In this document: positions 43,448 through 51,518 of the stretch, one piece after another | How positions within the stretch are numbered: position 1 is the first letter of the stretch | Layout of the letters: each line of letters begins with the position of its first letter | DNA from: JBDWFY01 sp965275915 | Lineage (GTDB): Bacteria > Pseudomonadota > Alphaproteobacteria > Rhizobiales > Stappiaceae | DNA length: 64,000 bases | Direction of reading: 5' to 3' | NCBI GenBank assembly: GCA_965275915.1 | Contig: CBDHYI010000007.1 | Location: forward strand, 1,674,001 to 1,738,000 | Notes under the pieces: model-generated | What the model saw: the letters and a program-made list of their open reading frames with translations, nothing else | What the model was told of the DNA's origin: nothing | Database searches by the model: none | Translations under genes and position numbers: made by a program

Positions 43448-44101
43448 TTAGTCGGTCAGTCGTTTGTTGCGGCTCAGCGCATAGTTGATCTTGAAATTCT
43501 TTGCATCGGCCGGCTTTCCGACTGCAACATTGTAAATGGCAACAGATGTATCAAGCCCCTGTGCATCGGTAATCGTCCACTGCTTGAGCTCTTTGGTCTT
43601 GGCGTCAAAAACCAGGGTCAGCTTACCTTTTCCGAACGTGGATTTTTCTTCTATGACAACGGTCACAAGATCGCTCTCGACCTCCACACGTTTCACATCG
43701 GCGCTCTTTTGCAGATCGATGGACTCCGAGACGAGGAACCGCAGCGGCGTTTTGCCCAGTGGCCAGATATCCTGCGTCCTCAGCTTGCGGTCAAAAACGG
43801 ACACGGATTTTCCGTCCGCGACGATATTAATGCGCGAGGGCGGTTTGTAATAGAAATAGACCTTGCCCGGGCGGGCGATAAAAAACTGGCCTTCCGCGCG
43901 TTCGCCGTTCGGGCCGAACTGAACGAAATCACCCTCCATCGTTTTCACGCTGTTGAAGTACTTGTTAATTCCGTCCAGTGCTTCCTGCTGTGCTGCGTCC
44001 AGTGTGGCGGCGAACGCTGATGTTGCAAGAGCGACCGGTGTCAGTCCGATGGCCGCAGCCAGCAAAAGCGGGCGCACTATTTTCATAAGGGAGTTGCTCA
44101 T
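43448..44101 (-). CDS. lolA: Outer-membrane lipoprotein carrier protein
   Basis: Periplasmic chaperone that takes lipoproteins from the LolCDE exporter to the outer membrane. 217 aa with signal peptide (PLLLAAAIGLTPVALATSAFA). The fold shows FNSVKTMEGDFVQFGPNGE near residue 50, GQFFIARPGKVYFYYKPPS near 70 and a SVFDRKLRTQDIWPL segment. ATG 44101 is chosen, although ATG 44086 would also leave a signal peptide. Downstream is a strong terminator; upstream is ftsK on the same strand. Confidence 0.92.
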   Translation of the reverse strand: MSNSLMKIVRPLLLAAAIGLTPVALATSAFAATLDAAQQEALDGINKYFNSVKTMEGDFVQFGPNGERAEGQFFIARPGKVYFYYKPPSRINIVADGKSVSVFDRKLRTQDIWPLGKTPLRFLVSESIDLQKSADVKRVEVESDLVTVVIEEKSTFGKGKLTLVFDAKTKELKQWTITDAQGLDTSVAIYNVAVGKPADAKNFKINYALSRNKRLTD

Positions 44102-44185
44102 CTGTCTTTAGAGCTCCGTTGCTTGCAAAGGCTGCACATTGTCAACCTGCCGATAAAGGCAACCTGTGACATTCTTGAGGCAAAA

Positions 44186-44203
44186 TCAGGGTGCGTGCCC
44201 TGA
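44186..44203 (-). terminator. Candidate intrinsic terminator of ftsK
   Basis: TCAGGG-TGCGTG-CCCTGA, 6-bp stem directly after the ftsK stop (3 bp away); on the minus strand TTTTG follows the stem. Short but well placed. Confidence 0.5.
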
Positions 44204-44205
44204 AC

Positions 44206-46857
44206 CTATATTGCTTCATCCTCCCCGGGAACCAGGATTTCTCGTTTGCCTGCATGGTTGGCCGGGCTGATGACGCCTTCATTTTCCATTCGTTCGATCA
44301 GCGATGCCGCTCTGTTATATCCAATTGACAGGCGCCGTTGAATATAGCTGGTCGACGCCTTGCGGTCACGCAGCACAATGGCGACGGCTTTGTCATAAAG
44401 GCTGGCACCCTCGTCGCTGCCACCGCCGGCGCCGCCTGCCGCACCGCCGTCTTCCGGTTCGTCCGTTTCTTCCGTGACCTGATCCAGATATTGGGGCACG
44501 CCCTGGGCTTTCAAGTGGTTGACGATCGCTTCCACTTCCTCATCGGACACAAAGGGAGCGTGAACGCGCTGAATACGGCCACCGCCGGCCATATAAAGCA
44601 TGTCTCCCATGCCAAGCAATTGTTCGGCACCCATCTCGCCCAGAATGGTGCGGCTGTCGATTTTCGATGTCACCTGGAATGAGATCCGGGTTGGGAAGTT
44701 GGCTTTGATCGTACCGGTTATGACATCCACCGATGGCCGTTGCGTTGCCATGATCAGATGAATGCCGGCGGCACGGGCCATTTGCGCAAGACGCTGAATG
44801 GCGCCTTCGATGTCCTTGCCGGCCACCATCATCAGGTCAGCCATTTCGTCGACGATCACCACGATGTAGGGGATCGGAGAAAGATCGAGCTGCTCTTCCT
44901 CGTAGATTGCCTCGCCGGTGTCCCGGTCAAAACCGGTTTGAACGGTCCGCGTGATCGTTTCGCCTTTTTTCTGGGCCTGATTGACGCGGGCATTGAAGCC
45001 GTCGATATTTCGAACGCCGACTTTGGACATTTTCTTATAGCGGTCTTCCATCTCCCGCACGGTCCATTTAAGCGCCACAACCGCCTTGTTCGGATCGGTC
45101 ACCACCGGCGTCAACAGATGCGGGATACCGTCATAGATCGACAGTTCCAACATTTTCGGATCGATCATGATCATTTTGCATTGTTCGGGCGTCAGCCGGT
45201 ACAAAAGTGACAGGATCATTGTGTTGATCGATACCGATTTACCGGATCCGGTCGTACCGGCCACCAGCAGATGCGGCATTCGGGCAAGATCGGCGATAAC
45301 GCTTTCGCCATTGATCGTTTTGCCCAGAGCCATCGCCAGCTTCGCTTTCGATTTGTCAAAATCCACGGATCCGGCCAGTTCACGAAGATAAACCGTTTCC
45401 CGGCGCTGATTGGGCAGTTCGATGCCGATGGCATTTTTTCCCGGAACGACCGCAACGCGGGCGGAGATCGCGCTCATTGAGCGGGCGATATCGTCCGCAA
45501 GCCCGATCACACGGGAGGATTTGATACCCGGCGCCGGTTCAAGCTCGTACAGCGTGACGACGGGCCCCGGGCGGACTTCGATGATCTCGCCGCGCACGCC
45601 GAAATCTTCAAGCACACCCTCCAGAATGCGCGCATTCTGCTCCAGCGCGTCTTTGCTCATGGCAGGATTTTTTGCTGTCGCTTTCGGCTCAGCCAGCAGC
45701 TGAATCGGCGGATGTTCGTACGTGTCCGGACCACCCAGGAAAGACGGTTGCGTCTCTTGAGCGCTTTGTCTGGGAGCATTTGCGGCCGGGACGACCCGGC
45801 TCTTTGCGGCCGGAGCCGCAGGGCCGTCATCATTGTCGGCCATAGGTGGGGGCGCAATGCCGATCGGCTTCAGACGGTCCTGTTCCATCCCACCGATGGG
45901 TGGTATGTCGTCGCTCCACTCACCATTCGGATCGGCCCGGTCGGCCGTTAAATCGTCGGCAAAGCCGTGCGCCTGGTTCTCACGGGAAAAACGCGGCTCC
46001 GACGGCATCGTTTCGGCATCGCGATAGAACTGCTCAAGACCATCGTCATGACCATAATTGTCCACCGGCGCCTTGCGCGAAAAGGGCGATATCAGACGCA
46101 AGATCAAGGACCTGAGCATCAGCGCCCAATGGGTCACCGCACCAAAGGCAGCGGGCAGGCCGCCATGATCTTCTTCTGCCTCTTCGTCAAACTCTTCAAA
46201 GACAGGTTCGCTTCTGGCCGGCTTGCTGCGTTTGGCCGCCCGTTTTTTCCTTGGCTCCGCGTATTGGTGACCGAACATATTCACCGAAAATGCCAGGAAG
46301 ATGAGGGCGGGCACACCGTAACCGAGCATGCCGACTATTGTCTGCAAGCCGGGTGAAAAACTGGCGGTGAGTGCGTTCGGCAGTGCAATCAGGGCACTGC
46401 CCACAACACCGCCCAGCGCTGTCGGCAAAGGCCATGTCTCCGGCGTCGGTAGCGCTGAAACGGCTGCTGCCGCAAACATGGTTCCCACAAGCCAGCCGAC
46501 AATGTGACGCCTGGTTGCGACCGGCGGGCGGCCCATGAGCAACCGCCAGCCCCACAATATTGCGGGAAGAAGGAATATCCCGGCGGCGAGCCCGATTATC
46601 TGAATTGTAAGATCGGCGAGGATGGCACCGGGCATCCCAAGCGCATTGCGCACCGGCGCATCTGTTGCGTGCGACAGGCTTGGATCATTGACCGACCATG
46701 TTGCGAGCGCAGCGGCATAACCGGCTGTCACAGCAATGATCAGCAGGCCGATGGCGCCCACGAGGTTTCTGCGCATGAAGTTGGAAAAACGGGAATCCGG
46801 TTCCCTTATACCCAGAGCCGAGCCTCTACCGCCGCGCATTGATGTCGCTTTTCTCAT
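44206..46857 (-). CDS. ftsK: DNA translocase FtsK
   Basis: 883-aa septal DNA pump that segregates and helps resolve chromosome dimers at division. N-terminal membrane domain with about four helices (LVGAIGLLIIAVTAGYAA onwards), an acidic/Pro-rich linker (residues about 200-370), then the RecA-like motor: VPGKNAIGIELPN, Walker A AGTTGSGKSVSI near 540, Walker B IVVIVDEMADLMM near 660. The C-terminal gamma winged helix (TSYIQRRLSIGYNRAASLIERM) is present, so KOPS-type DNA reading is likely. Its ATG overlaps the aminotransferase stop by 4 bp (ATGA). Confidence 0.97.
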   Translation of the reverse strand: MRKATSMRGGRGSALGIREPDSRFSNFMRRNLVGAIGLLIIAVTAGYAAALATWSVNDPSLSHATDAPVRNALGMPGAILADLTIQIIGLAAGIFLLPAILWGWRLLMGRPPVATRRHIVGWLVGTMFAAAAVSALPTPETWPLPTALGGVVGSALIALPNALTASFSPGLQTIVGMLGYGVPALIFLAFSVNMFGHQYAEPRKKRAAKRSKPARSEPVFEEFDEEAEEDHGGLPAAFGAVTHWALMLRSLILRLISPFSRKAPVDNYGHDDGLEQFYRDAETMPSEPRFSRENQAHGFADDLTADRADPNGEWSDDIPPIGGMEQDRLKPIGIAPPPMADNDDGPAAPAAKSRVVPAANAPRQSAQETQPSFLGGPDTYEHPPIQLLAEPKATAKNPAMSKDALEQNARILEGVLEDFGVRGEIIEVRPGPVVTLYELEPAPGIKSSRVIGLADDIARSMSAISARVAVVPGKNAIGIELPNQRRETVYLRELAGSVDFDKSKAKLAMALGKTINGESVIADLARMPHLLVAGTTGSGKSVSINTMILSLLYRLTPEQCKMIMIDPKMLELSIYDGIPHLLTPVVTDPNKAVVALKWTVREMEDRYKKMSKVGVRNIDGFNARVNQAQKKGETITRTVQTGFDRDTGEAIYEEEQLDLSPIPYIVVIVDEMADLMMVAGKDIEGAIQRLAQMARAAGIHLIMATQRPSVDVITGTIKANFPTRISFQVTSKIDSRTILGEMGAEQLLGMGDMLYMAGGGRIQRVHAPFVSDEEVEAIVNHLKAQGVPQYLDQVTEETDEPEDGGAAGGAGGGSDEGASLYDKAVAIVLRDRKASTSYIQRRLSIGYNRAASLIERMENEGVISPANHAGKREILVPGEDEAI

Positions 46858-48110
46858 ACAGTATCATCCAAAACAGAAACGAGGCGATCCAGGGCCTCCG
46901 AAGTTGTCTGAAGCGATTCTACCATTGCAATCCGGATGAAGTCGGTGCCCGGATTGCTTCCATCCGCATTTGTTGCAGAAAGGTAACAACCTGGAACAAC
47001 CCTTATTCCTTGCGTTTTCCAGAGCATTTTGGCGAATGCTTCGCCGCCGTCCCACTGGCTCACATCCAGCCAGATAAAAAATCCCGCCGGTGGTGTTTTG
47101 AAGTCGCAGTACGGAGACAGTTTTTCAGCGGCCATAGCGAATTTTGCGTTGTAGAGCCGCCGGTTCTCAACCACGTGGTTTTCATCGCGATAGGCTGCCG
47201 CGGCGACCGCCTGAAGTGGAATAGGCACCTGCGGTGCCGCAAGTCCGCGATATTTTGCCCATTCTGTCAGAAACACCGCGTCACCGGCGGCAAATCCGCA
47301 ACGCAAGCCGGGTAAATTTGATCGTTTCGAAAGCGAATTAAATGAGATCAAGCGGCTTAGATCGCCATCAAAGGCGCGTGCTGCCTCAAGCAATCCCGGC
47401 GGCGGTGCCTTGCGGTAGATTTCCGAATAGCATTCATCGGCAAAAATGAAAAACCGATGCTTTCGGGACAGGGTGATCAGATCCTGCCAATAGGAGAGCG
47501 ACGCGACGCCGCCTTGCGGGTTGGCCGGAGAGGCAAGATAGAAGGCGATGGTACGGTCGAGTGTCTCTGCCGTCAGTTCGGACAGATCGGGCAAAAAGCC
47601 GTTTTCTTCATTTCCGTCAAGGGTAACGGCTTCGCATCCGGCTACATAGGCTGCGACACCGTATGTCTGGTAATAGGGGTTGGGCAACAAAACAACCGGG
47701 CGATCCGTCGGTTTTTTCAGCGAATCGCGTGCTCCCAAGGCCGCGTGCAGCAGGCCTTCGCGCGATCCGTTGAGCGGTAGAATCCCCCGCTCGGCATCGA
47801 GGATTCCACCAAGACTGTAGCGCTTATCAAGCCAGGCGCCAACGGCGGCGCGAAAGTCCTCAGTCCCGGTTATTGGCGGATAACGGCCAAAGTCCTTAAC
47901 GTAACGGGATAATACTTCGCCGACAAAGTCAGGTGAATCATGACCGGGTTGGCCCACCGACAGTGAGATGGGGGATTTGGCCGGTTCGATGCCCGAAAGC
48001 AGCGCGCGAACTTTGTCAAAGGGCGACATGGACGGCAGCGCCGAAGCTGAGCCGGGCGCGTCGTCGTTCTCGTTCGTCAATGGTTTAGGGCCAGGACCCA
48101 TTGAATTCAT
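46854..48110 (-). CDS. PLP-dependent class I/II aminotransferase (DapC-like)
   Basis: 418-aa fold-type I aminotransferase. Typical segments: SLSVGQPGHDSP near residue 46, LNGSREGLLHAALG near 115, LLPNPYYQTYGVAAYVAG near 140, ADECYSEIYR near 223, the PLP Lys in SLSKRSNLPGLRCGFAAGD near 260, and the C-terminal FIRIAMVE. It resembles succinyldiaminopimelate aminotransferases (DapC); the substrate is not proven. ATG 48110 and the next Met (48101) lie in the terminal inverted repeat of a dispersed element (48087-48353), so the N-terminus may be element-derived. It is operonic with ftsK (ATGA overlap). Confidence 0.9.
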   Translation of the reverse strand: MNSMGPGPKPLTNENDDAPGSASALPSMSPFDKVRALLSGIEPAKSPISLSVGQPGHDSPDFVGEVLSRYVKDFGRYPPITGTEDFRAAVGAWLDKRYSLGGILDAERGILPLNGSREGLLHAALGARDSLKKPTDRPVVLLPNPYYQTYGVAAYVAGCEAVTLDGNEENGFLPDLSELTAETLDRTIAFYLASPANPQGGVASLSYWQDLITLSRKHRFFIFADECYSEIYRKAPPPGLLEAARAFDGDLSRLISFNSLSKRSNLPGLRCGFAAGDAVFLTEWAKYRGLAAPQVPIPLQAVAAAAYRDENHVVENRRLYNAKFAMAAEKLSPYCDFKTPPAGFFIWLDVSQWDGGEAFAKMLWKTQGIRVVPGCYLSATNADGSNPGTDFIRIAMVESLQTTSEALDRLVSVLDDTV

Positions 48111-48353
48111 CCGTTCTGCGTTAGCAGATTTTGTTTCTTATGAGACGGAAAGACGAAGAAAACCGTCCGGTTTTCCAATCTTCCCAGCGCGGTCAGGAGC
48201 AAAATATGCCTCGTCCTTGGGGTTTGAAAAGAGGTGTCCGTCTGAAGGGAACCAGTGTTCGCAAAGGTGCCGAACCTTCGCTGCTCGCTGTTTCCCTCCA
48301 TTTGAACATGTCTTTTCAAACAGATTTGCATGAATTTAATGGGTTTGGACCCT
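48087..48353. repeat. Dispersed inverted-repeat element, family A copy 1 (full-length)
   Basis: 267 bp. The left end AGGGCCAGGACCCATTGAAT (48087-48106) and right end (ATTTAATGGGTTTGGACCCT, 48334-48353) are imperfect inverted repeats. The left half (TTAGCAGATTTTGTTT, GAGACGGAAAG and ACCGTCCGGTTTT, 48122-48174) is repeated in inverse orientation inside copy 2 at 56617-56763. The right half (TTTCAAACAGATTTGCATGA, 48313-48332) is repeated in copy 3 at 58135-58214. It sits between the aminotransferase gene and its upstream CtrA box, and its left end supplies the gene's start codon. Confidence 0.82.
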
Positions 48354-48401
48354 CAACTCATTCACTCTCGCGCACGTTCAACCATGCTATCGCCTCCTTG
48401 G

Positions 48402-48416
48402 TTAATTGCGCATTAA
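48402..48416. promoter_or_regulatory. CtrA-type box TTAA-N7-TTAAC upstream of the aminotransferase-ftsK operon
   Basis: TTAA-TTGCGCA-TTAA, followed by C, matches the full CtrA consensus. It lies 292 bp upstream of the aminotransferase start and 54 bp after the DUF1674 stop; the repeat element 48087-48353 lies between box and gene. Binding is inferred from the pattern. Confidence 0.6.
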
Positions 48417-48469
48417 CTGACGGGGAAAACCGACGCGACAGCCTTCTGAATGTTCCAGAAGCGGGCGTA

Positions 48470-48703
48470 TCAGAAATCGACTGTGAGACCCTTGATCTCC
48501 CAGTCGTCGTAACGTACCGGGTCCAGTCCGCCCCGCCCGTTGATTTCCCTGGGCCGCGATCTGGTGCGTTCGTCTATCTGCTGCCGCCGCGCTTCGGCTT
48601 CTTTCAGCGCTCGCTGAGCGGCCGGCGGCAGATCTTCGAACCGGCGCTGTTCAGCATCGCGAGTCTTCTGTGCGATCGATTCGGATTTGTTTTCTTCAGA
48701 CAA
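48470..48703 (-). CDS. DUF1674 protein (succinate dehydrogenase assembly factor 4-like)
   Basis: 77-aa protein: Glu/Gln-rich helices and the conserved C-terminal motif REINGRGGLDPVRYDDWEIK(G), characteristic of DUF1674/SDHAF4, which helps insert the flavinylated subunit of succinate dehydrogenase. The start is TTG 48703 (LSEENKSESI), with AGGGG upstream. It lies opposite htpX, and is followed by the CtrA box. The sdh genes are not in the window. Confidence 0.88.
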   Translation of the reverse strand: MSEENKSESIAQKTRDAEQRRFEDLPPAAQRALKEAEARRQQIDERTRSRPREINGRGGLDPVRYDDWEIKGLTVDF

Positions 48704-48778
48704 AGTTTCGTTGCCCCTGCTTTGACCGAAAAAACGCGCTTACGCGTTTCAACGTTTTCAGATCAGACCGCCCGCAAT

Positions 48779-48807
48779 CTTGCGAAAAGCCGAATGGCTT
48801 CCCATCA
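48779..48807 (+). promoter_or_regulatory. Candidate sigma-32 (RpoH) promoter of htpX
   Basis: CTTGCGA (48779-48785), 15-bp spacer, CCCATCA (48801-48807): close to the heat-shock sigma-32 pattern CTTGAAA-N11-16-CCCATNT. About 90 bp upstream of htpX, a typical heat-shock protease gene. Confidence 0.5.
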
Positions 48808-48899
48808 TATAAGAGTGTCGTCCGGAATGAAAACCACCGGGATGACCCTGTGCAAGAAACGAAACAGCTCAAATTTTATACGGAGTACCGAATAAACCA

Positions 48900-49850
48900 A
48901 TGAACTATGTTCGTACGGCCATGCTTTTGGCAGCGATGACGGCCCTTTTTATGGGTATCGGCTTCATGCTTGGCGGTCAGGCAGGCATGCTTATCGCCCT
49001 GGCTGTTGCCGCGGCGATGAACATGTTCAGTTACTGGAATGCCGACAAGCTGGTGCTGAAGATGCACCACGCAGTGGAGGTCGATGCCCGCACCGCACCG
49101 GAATTCTACGAAATGGTGCGGCGATTGGCGCAGGCAGCAGATCTGCCGATGCCGAAAGTCTACCTGATCAACAATCCGCAGCCGAACGCCTTCGCCACCG
49201 GCAGAAATCCGGAAAATGCAGCAGTTGCGGCCACAACGGGACTGCTTGATCGGCTGACAATGGAGGAAACGGCCGGAGTGATGGCCCATGAGCTGGCGCA
49301 TGTGAAGAACCGCGACACGCTGATCATGACCATTACCGCGACAATTGCCGGTGCCATCTCCATGCTGGCCAACTTTGCCCTGTTTTTCGGCGGCCGCAGC
49401 AACAATAATCCGTTCGGTTTTATAGGTGTTTTGATTGCCGCTATCGTGGCGCCGTTTGCCGCGATGATGGTTCAAATGGCGATTTCCCGCACGCGGGAAT
49501 ATGCCGCAGACCGGCTCGGAGCGCAGATATGCGGCCAACCGATGTGGCTGGCGTCGGCTCTGCAGAAGATTGCGGGGACGGCAAGCCGGATTCCCAATGA
49601 AGATGCAGAGCGCAATCCCGCGACAGCGCACATGTTTATCATCAATCCTCTGACCGGTCAGCATGCGGATCGCCTGTTTTCGACGCACCCCAATACGGAA
49701 AACCGTATCGCAGCTCTGAGACAGATGGCGTCCGAGGATGATTTCTCCGGACACGGGGGCGAAACCTTCGACCGGTCGGCAGCCGGCGAGGGCGGCCCTT
49801 GGGGGCAGTCTCCGAACAAACCTTCGCAGCGGCCCGGCCCCTGGGGATGA
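48900..49850 (+). CDS. htpX: Protease HtpX homologue
   Basis: 316-aa inner-membrane zinc metalloprotease (M48) that degrades misfolded membrane proteins. Two N-terminal helices (AAMTALFMGIGFMLGG, GMLIALAVAAAMNMFSYW), the zinc motif MAHELAHVKNRD (HExxH) near residue 127, two more helices, and the third ligand in SRTREYAADRLGAQ near 198. The C-terminal tail (SAAGEGGPWGQSPNKPSQRPG) is Gly/Pro-rich. The stop overlaps the next short ORF by ATGA. Confidence 0.95.
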   Translation: MNYVRTAMLLAAMTALFMGIGFMLGGQAGMLIALAVAAAMNMFSYWNADKLVLKMHHAVEVDARTAPEFYEMVRRLAQAADLPMPKVYLINNPQPNAFATGRNPENAAVAATTGLLDRLTMEETAGVMAHELAHVKNRDTLIMTITATIAGAISMLANFALFFGGRSNNNPFGFIGVLIAAIVAPFAAMMVQMAISRTREYAADRLGAQICGQPMWLASALQKIAGTASRIPNEDAERNPATAHMFIINPLTGQHADRLFSTHPNTENRIAALRQMASEDDFSGHGGETFDRSAAGEGGPWGQSPNKPSQRPGPWG

Positions 49851-49960
49851 CGAAAACCGGATGCCGGAAATGCGGCTCGGAGCGGTTTGTCATTGCGAAA
49901 TTTTTTTGCGGCCGGTTTTCCTTGGCGTTGTGTGCCGGCTGTGATCTAACGGCGGCATGA
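49847..49960 (+). CDS. Candidate 37-residue zinc-ribbon microprotein between htpX and rsmB
   Basis: ATG 49847 overlaps the htpX stop (ATGA) and the TGA at 49958-49960 overlaps the rsmB start (ATGA). The translation MTKTGCRKCGSERF... has CxxC at residues 6-9 and CxxC at 29-32, with another Cys at 21 and a basic N-terminus, like a mini zinc ribbon. The two ATGA junctions suggest translational coupling of three genes. It could be chance, since this gap must hold the rsmB upstream signals, but the spacing and Cys pattern argue for a gene. Confidence 0.55.
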   Translation: MTKTGCRKCGSERFVIAKFFCGRFSLALCAGCDLTAA

Positions 49961-51288
49961 ACCCACAAAAGAATAACAATCAACAGGTTGCCGGACTCTC
50001 TGTCCGTATTGCGGCGCTTTATCTTGTGCGCGCCGTTCTGGAACGGCGTCAGCCGTTTGACGATACCCTGACTCAGTCTCTGAGTTCTTCTCAAATGAAA
50101 GAGCTTGCGCAACGGGATGTCGGTTTCGTCCGGGCTATTGTTCTGACTGTGATGCGCCGTCTTGGGCAGATCGATGCTGTTCTGGACCGGTTTGTGCAAA
50201 AGCCTTTGCCGCTTCGAGCCATGGGAGTGCGACATATTTTGCGGATCGGTGCGGCGGAATTGCTGTTCCTGAAAACCCCGCCCCATGCTGCAGTCAACAC
50301 GGCGCTCGCTCTTGCGGAGACGGAAAAAGGCCTCCTGCCCTATAAGCCGCTGATCAACGCCGTTCTTCGGCGAATTTCCCGGGAAGGGGAGAGGCAGATA
50401 AAAAAAGGTGGCGGTCCGACTGCGAACATACCTTCCTTCCTGGTGTCGGAATGGGTCGCGCAATATGGCGAGAAAAAAACGTCGGCCATCGCTGAAGCTC
50501 TCCTTGAGGAAGCGCCGCTGGATATCAGTTGTGCCGCTGATGCGGCAAACTGGGCGGACCGGCTCGGAGGCGAGTTACTGCCGACGGGGTCCGTCAGACT
50601 GAAATCGAGCGGCCGCATTGATTCGTTGCCGGGATTTGAGGAGGGTGCCTGGTGGGTTCAGGATGCGGCCGCAGCCTTGCCGGCGCATTTGCTGGGGCCT
50701 GTTGCCGGACAAGAAGTCCTCGATCTTTGTGCTGCGCCCGGCGGGAAAACGCTGCAGTTGACCACGATGGGCGCAGCGGTTACCGCCGTCGACCGGTCAA
50801 AAAACCGTCTGAAGCGGCTTGCTGAAAATCTCGAGCGGTTGGGGCAGCAGGCGGAACCGATTGTTGCAGACCTTGTCAGATGGGAACCGGATCGCCGTTG
50901 GCGGCATGTGCTGCTCGACGCCCCGTGTTCTGCAACCGGGACGGCCCGCCGCCATCCCGATGTTCTTCGCCTCAAAAACGAAGACGATATCGGTCGTCTG
51001 GCTGAGCTGCAGACCACCATATTGAGTCGCGTTGCGAACTGGCTGGAGCCCGGGGGAACGCTGATCTATTGCACATGCTCGCTGGAATCCAGGGAAGGCC
51101 CCGCGCAGGCAGAGGCATTTCTGAGCGAAAATCCGAACTTTGAGCGGGTTCCCATCAGCGCTGTGGAAGTTGGCGGCCAATCTGAATTCGTAACGTCGGT
51201 CGGTGATTTGCGCACTCTGCCGAGCCATTGGCCGGAAAAAGGCGGTTTGGACGGTTTTTTTTCTGCAAGATTTCGAAGAACTTCTTAA
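49957..51288 (+). CDS. rsmB: 16S rRNA (cytosine-5)-methyltransferase RsmB-like
   Basis: 443-aa RsmB/Fmu family m5C methyltransferase of 16S rRNA. N-terminal NusB-like RNA-binding domain (LSVRIAALYLVRAVLERRQ), C-terminal Rossmann methyltransferase: SAM motif EVLDLCAAPGGKTLQL near residue 255, catalytic region LLDAPCSATGTARRHPD near 318 and TLIYCTCSLESREG near 368, the two motif Cys. ATG 49957 gives a complete NusB domain. It overlaps the short zinc-ribbon ORF. Confidence 0.93.
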   Translation: MNPQKNNNQQVAGLSVRIAALYLVRAVLERRQPFDDTLTQSLSSSQMKELAQRDVGFVRAIVLTVMRRLGQIDAVLDRFVQKPLPLRAMGVRHILRIGAAELLFLKTPPHAAVNTALALAETEKGLLPYKPLINAVLRRISREGERQIKKGGGPTANIPSFLVSEWVAQYGEKKTSAIAEALLEEAPLDISCAADAANWADRLGGELLPTGSVRLKSSGRIDSLPGFEEGAWWVQDAAAALPAHLLGPVAGQEVLDLCAAPGGKTLQLTTMGAAVTAVDRSKNRLKRLAENLERLGQQAEPIVADLVRWEPDRRWRHVLLDAPCSATGTARRHPDVLRLKNEDDIGRLAELQTTILSRVANWLEPGGTLIYCTCSLESREGPAQAEAFLSENPNFERVPISAVEVGGQSEFVTSVGDLRTLPSHWPEKGGLDGFFSARFRRTS

Positions 51289-51303
51289 TACTTGAGAAAC
51301 TAT

Positions 51304-51411
51304 ACTGGATCGCATCCCGGAAAAGTTGAGGCACTTTTTCGATAAGGATACGCGATATAACCGGAACTTGGAGCATTTCACGCGATCCAGTGATCGAGGG
51401 AATTGCTCCAG
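51304..51411. repeat. Dispersed palindromic repeat, family B copy 2
   Basis: About 108 bp between rsmB and the heparinase-family gene, similar to 17235-17341. It contains CTGGATCGCATCCCGGAAAA, GATAAGGATACGCG, GGAGCATTTCACGCGATCCA, GTGATCG and AATTGCTCCAG. Nested short dyads (AAAAGT-ACTTTTT) can form hairpins. Typical intergenic repeat of Hyphomicrobiales (from memory). Confidence 0.75.
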
Positions 51412-51518
51412 AAGCAATCACTACACGCTGGGGCAATGGGAGTGAGGTTTCATTTGTTGCGTGAACCCGTGCGCGATGCGCAAAGGATTCAATTTCGGGT
51501 TCTTAGGATCTGATAGGC

